Positions 61,487 through 64,000 of a stretch of DNA of 64,000 bases are shown here, in pieces. Each line of letters opens with the position of its first letter. Position 1 is the first letter of the stretch. The notes beneath the pieces were generated by a model, which was not told the DNA's origin, did no database searches, and saw only the letters and a program-made list of their open reading frames with translations. The DNA comes from Emydura subglobosa (taxonomy: Eukaryota > Chordata > Testudines > Chelidae), in assembly GCA_007922225.1 (NCBI GenBank), contig ML679960.1:6302844-6366843 (forward strand). The letters are read 5' to 3'. A program made the translations under genes and the position numbers.

Positions 61487-64000
61487 CTACGGGTAAATTT
61501 CACAAACTAGAATACTGATTGCATTTTAAAGCCTTTCAAAAATTCCAAGTCAAATTTTCAGTAAGGACTTGTGTTTATGGGTGGGAGGGAGAGGAACCGT
61601 CTAATTGCTGCTGATTGTGGAAGATTTGTTCTTTGCTATTTTCTCTTCCTTCTCTAAGGGATTGTTATTTCCTATCCTGAAATTTTGACTTCAGTGGATT
61701 CAATCCAATGTTAATACTATTGCTATACTGAATGTGCTGTGGCTCTATAAATTTCAGTTAGGCATAAAAACCTTTTAAAGCTTTAAACTTCTTGCATGAT
61801 TGTATGTACACAGACGTTGCATTAGAGCTTAAATGTCTAGTAGAATCAAGTCCACATATTATGTGAAAGTGGTGCAGCGACAACAATCACAGCCTTCCTG
61901 TACAGTGCATAAAACACAACCTATACTGATTAGTACTCTTCGGGGGGAAAAATCACTGTTTGTAATCTGAGTTTTGTACAGCTGAGCTAGATATTCATTT
62001 CCTGGCAAGAACATCTTGCTGAACTCTTGCATGTTGTATTGATATTGGTATAAAACAGGTTAGAGAGAAACTTTAGGCATTATTTAAATGAGTCTCAAAG
62101 AGAAAATGTAACCCAAACTGATGCATTCAAAGGAGAAGAAAATCTATACATGTTAGTAAAGAAACATCTAGTGTAGCCATTTACCTGAGAGATCTTGTCC
62201 CAGTAGTCCAATTAATTTTATAGTATCATACTAAGACTTATTTTTCCCCTCAGAACAGAAGTTGATATGTTCTGAATTTCTCAGTGACCTTGTTTATATC
62301 AAACTCCAAATAAGATTATAATTCTCTGTCCTCCACTTACACTAATCATGTCAAATGAAAAATCTCTGTCTACAGAATAAGGCAGAGGCTTTTAAATGAT
62401 ATACGTTGTGTTGGAAACAAGGAAAACAATGAAAGAAAGTCAAGATGTACGGTATGTGTTTTAATTGGGCTGCAACTTTATTATTTATCTGGGAACTAAT
62501 TGTCAATAACTCAAAGTGCACATGAGCCTTCCTTCATAATCATTGCCAAAAAAATCCATCCTGTGCTAATCCCAGGAACTGCTAACTGAATGTAAAGGCG
62601 GAGGGGCAAGATTTATATATCCTTCCCCAGAGTGCAGAGCTAGTGGTTTATCTGAGACCCAGATGCCTGCTCACCAGCTCAGGTGATGCCCTCTCCACTG
62701 CTCCCAACTTTCAAGTGGGGGGATCCTTAAAGAAGCCACCACCCTTTTTTCCACCAGCCCTGACAAAACCCTCCATCATGAGGTTGAAAGGCTTACATTT
62801 TATGCATAGTATGATAAAGTGAATTAATATATTTTAGTTTCCTTGGACCTCTGTGCTTCCAGAAAAACATACTTTACTAAGCAGCCTATGACATGTAAAT
62901 GGGAGCTTGATTTGTTTTGCAGATGATTACTTTCTGAAAGCAAAAAAAAAGCCCTGACAATTACTTTAAAAAATGAAAATTATGCTGCCTTTGTGCAGGG
63001 TGAGATGATTTCCAGCAGAGTCATTTGTTTTAGGCTGTACAGGAAAAAACCGAACCAAACAAACAACAGTTAAGTGCTGAAGAGATTATCTAAACTGAAT
63101 TCATACTCATTTGTTATTACCATTTTATTTTCATTTTGTGCAAAATCAGTGGCATTTATTTCAGTTTGGGGATTGAACTCAAGTGAAAGGATACTTAGGC
63201 TTTCACTTTTAATTACGTTCTGGTTGGCTTACCTTCTGATAGCTCTTTGGTCTGTGCAAGTTGGTTATTTCAGACAATTGTCCAGGATGTTCATCTAATT
63301 TATACCTTGGAGGGAAGGTTGTATCCTATTTTCCCAAGAGAAACAGATGTACCTATTGATAACATGTACACTTTGAACCAAATGAGTGACAAAATATAAA
63401 AGAAATCTGTGAAAACTCTCATGGTAGAATCCTAAAGAAAGAATTGCCCCATACTACTCTCTGGGATCTCTTGGGAAGAAAAGAACAGGGCTCCTCAAAA
63501 GGAATTCTGTCTAACTTTACTTAGAACCATAGGTGAGTCAAGACCAACTCTTGGACAACAGTGTGGAAGAAGGTGACAGGTCCACAATCAAAGTGGAACC
63601 CGATCTTCATATGAGCAGGAAGATATAGTCAACCAATATGACAAAACATAGTCTCAGCCTAGGCTTAAAGACTCAGATGCTGATGGAGTTTTTCTAACTT
63701 CAATCCCCTCAAAGACTTTCCCCCAAGGAGGAAAAACTGAGACATTAGAAATGTTACGATATTTATTTATTCAAATTATACAGCTGTTGATGTCCATCCA
63801 GTGCTCCAGGTGCCTATCCCATAAATTAAAAATCATAACATAAACAAACAAAAGATTGGCCTGAAATATTAAACTTCATCCCCTTCTCAGCAGTTTTGAA
63901 GCTGAGCTTTGTGGCATGTCCAGGAGGTTAACAAATATGAGATTTGGCAGACCCCTGGGGGTAGCAAACTCTAACATCATCACTAACAATGCCCTGTCAG
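61481..64000. other. Anonymous AT-rich stretch to the window end
   Basis: No gene, transposon end or RNA was recognised. 62590-62770 is slightly GC-richer. A 74-codon plus-strand frame at 63074-63298 is mostly hydrophobic, as expected of T-rich DNA, and has no supporting features. Confidence 0.45.

Overview
The window looks like vertebrate nuclear DNA, most likely from a turtle, or failing that another archosaur-line reptile. The evidence is the repeat content. There are seven pieces of CR1 LINE, including the CR1 3' ends typical of turtles with their 8-bp ATTCTATG-like termini. There is also a degenerate LINE of a different clade, decayed MIR/CORE-SINE sequence, LTR-like insertions, and many short palindromic MITE-like elements. 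Base composition is AT-rich with a few GC-richer islands. There is no operon structure, no ribosome-binding sites, and no long open frame apart from one in a retrotransposon.

I found no host protein-coding gene, no exon I could defend, and no tRNA, rRNA or CRISPR array. The longest open frame (24020-24688, extended in the same frame to 25042 past a single stop) is the reverse transcriptase C-terminal half of a CR1 element. The window is best read as intergenic or deep-intronic sequence whose recognisable content is transposon remains plus a few possible conserved non-coding elements.

Layout: 1-105 is a dispersed reptile repeat tail. 440-1690 holds two tandem minus-strand remnants of a LINE ORF2 C-terminus. 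6345-6465 is a CR1 tail. 8766-9225 is a MITE with TTA flanks. 11700-13130 is repeat-poor and has an octamer-motif cluster. 14818-15850 is a minus-strand CR1. 19449-19491 is a tiny CR1 tip. About 20200-20890 is a likely solo LTR. 23463-25133 is a CR1 cluster with an inverted tail pair. 28350-28735 is a MIR-like SINE broken by a palindrome. 32010-32818 is a plus-strand CR1. 33050-34650 is a second, non-CR1 LINE. 38319-38850 and 48322-48840 are two members of a 'ctggtcaaaa' repeat family, the first with a GC-rich minisatellite core. 39407-39496, 41594-41761 and 55636-55903 are MITEs. 44055-44850 is an LTR-like insertion with unusually long flanking direct repeats. The rest is anonymous AT-rich sequence with microsatellites.

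Nothing here acts as a gene system. The most unusual items are the LTR-like element with 16-17 bp flanking repeats, the tail-to-tail CR1 inverted repeat, the POU-octamer cluster, and a scattered family of palindromes sharing a CATTGAAGTCAATGG-like core. Family names come from recognition without a database search. Clade and species assignments should be read that way.
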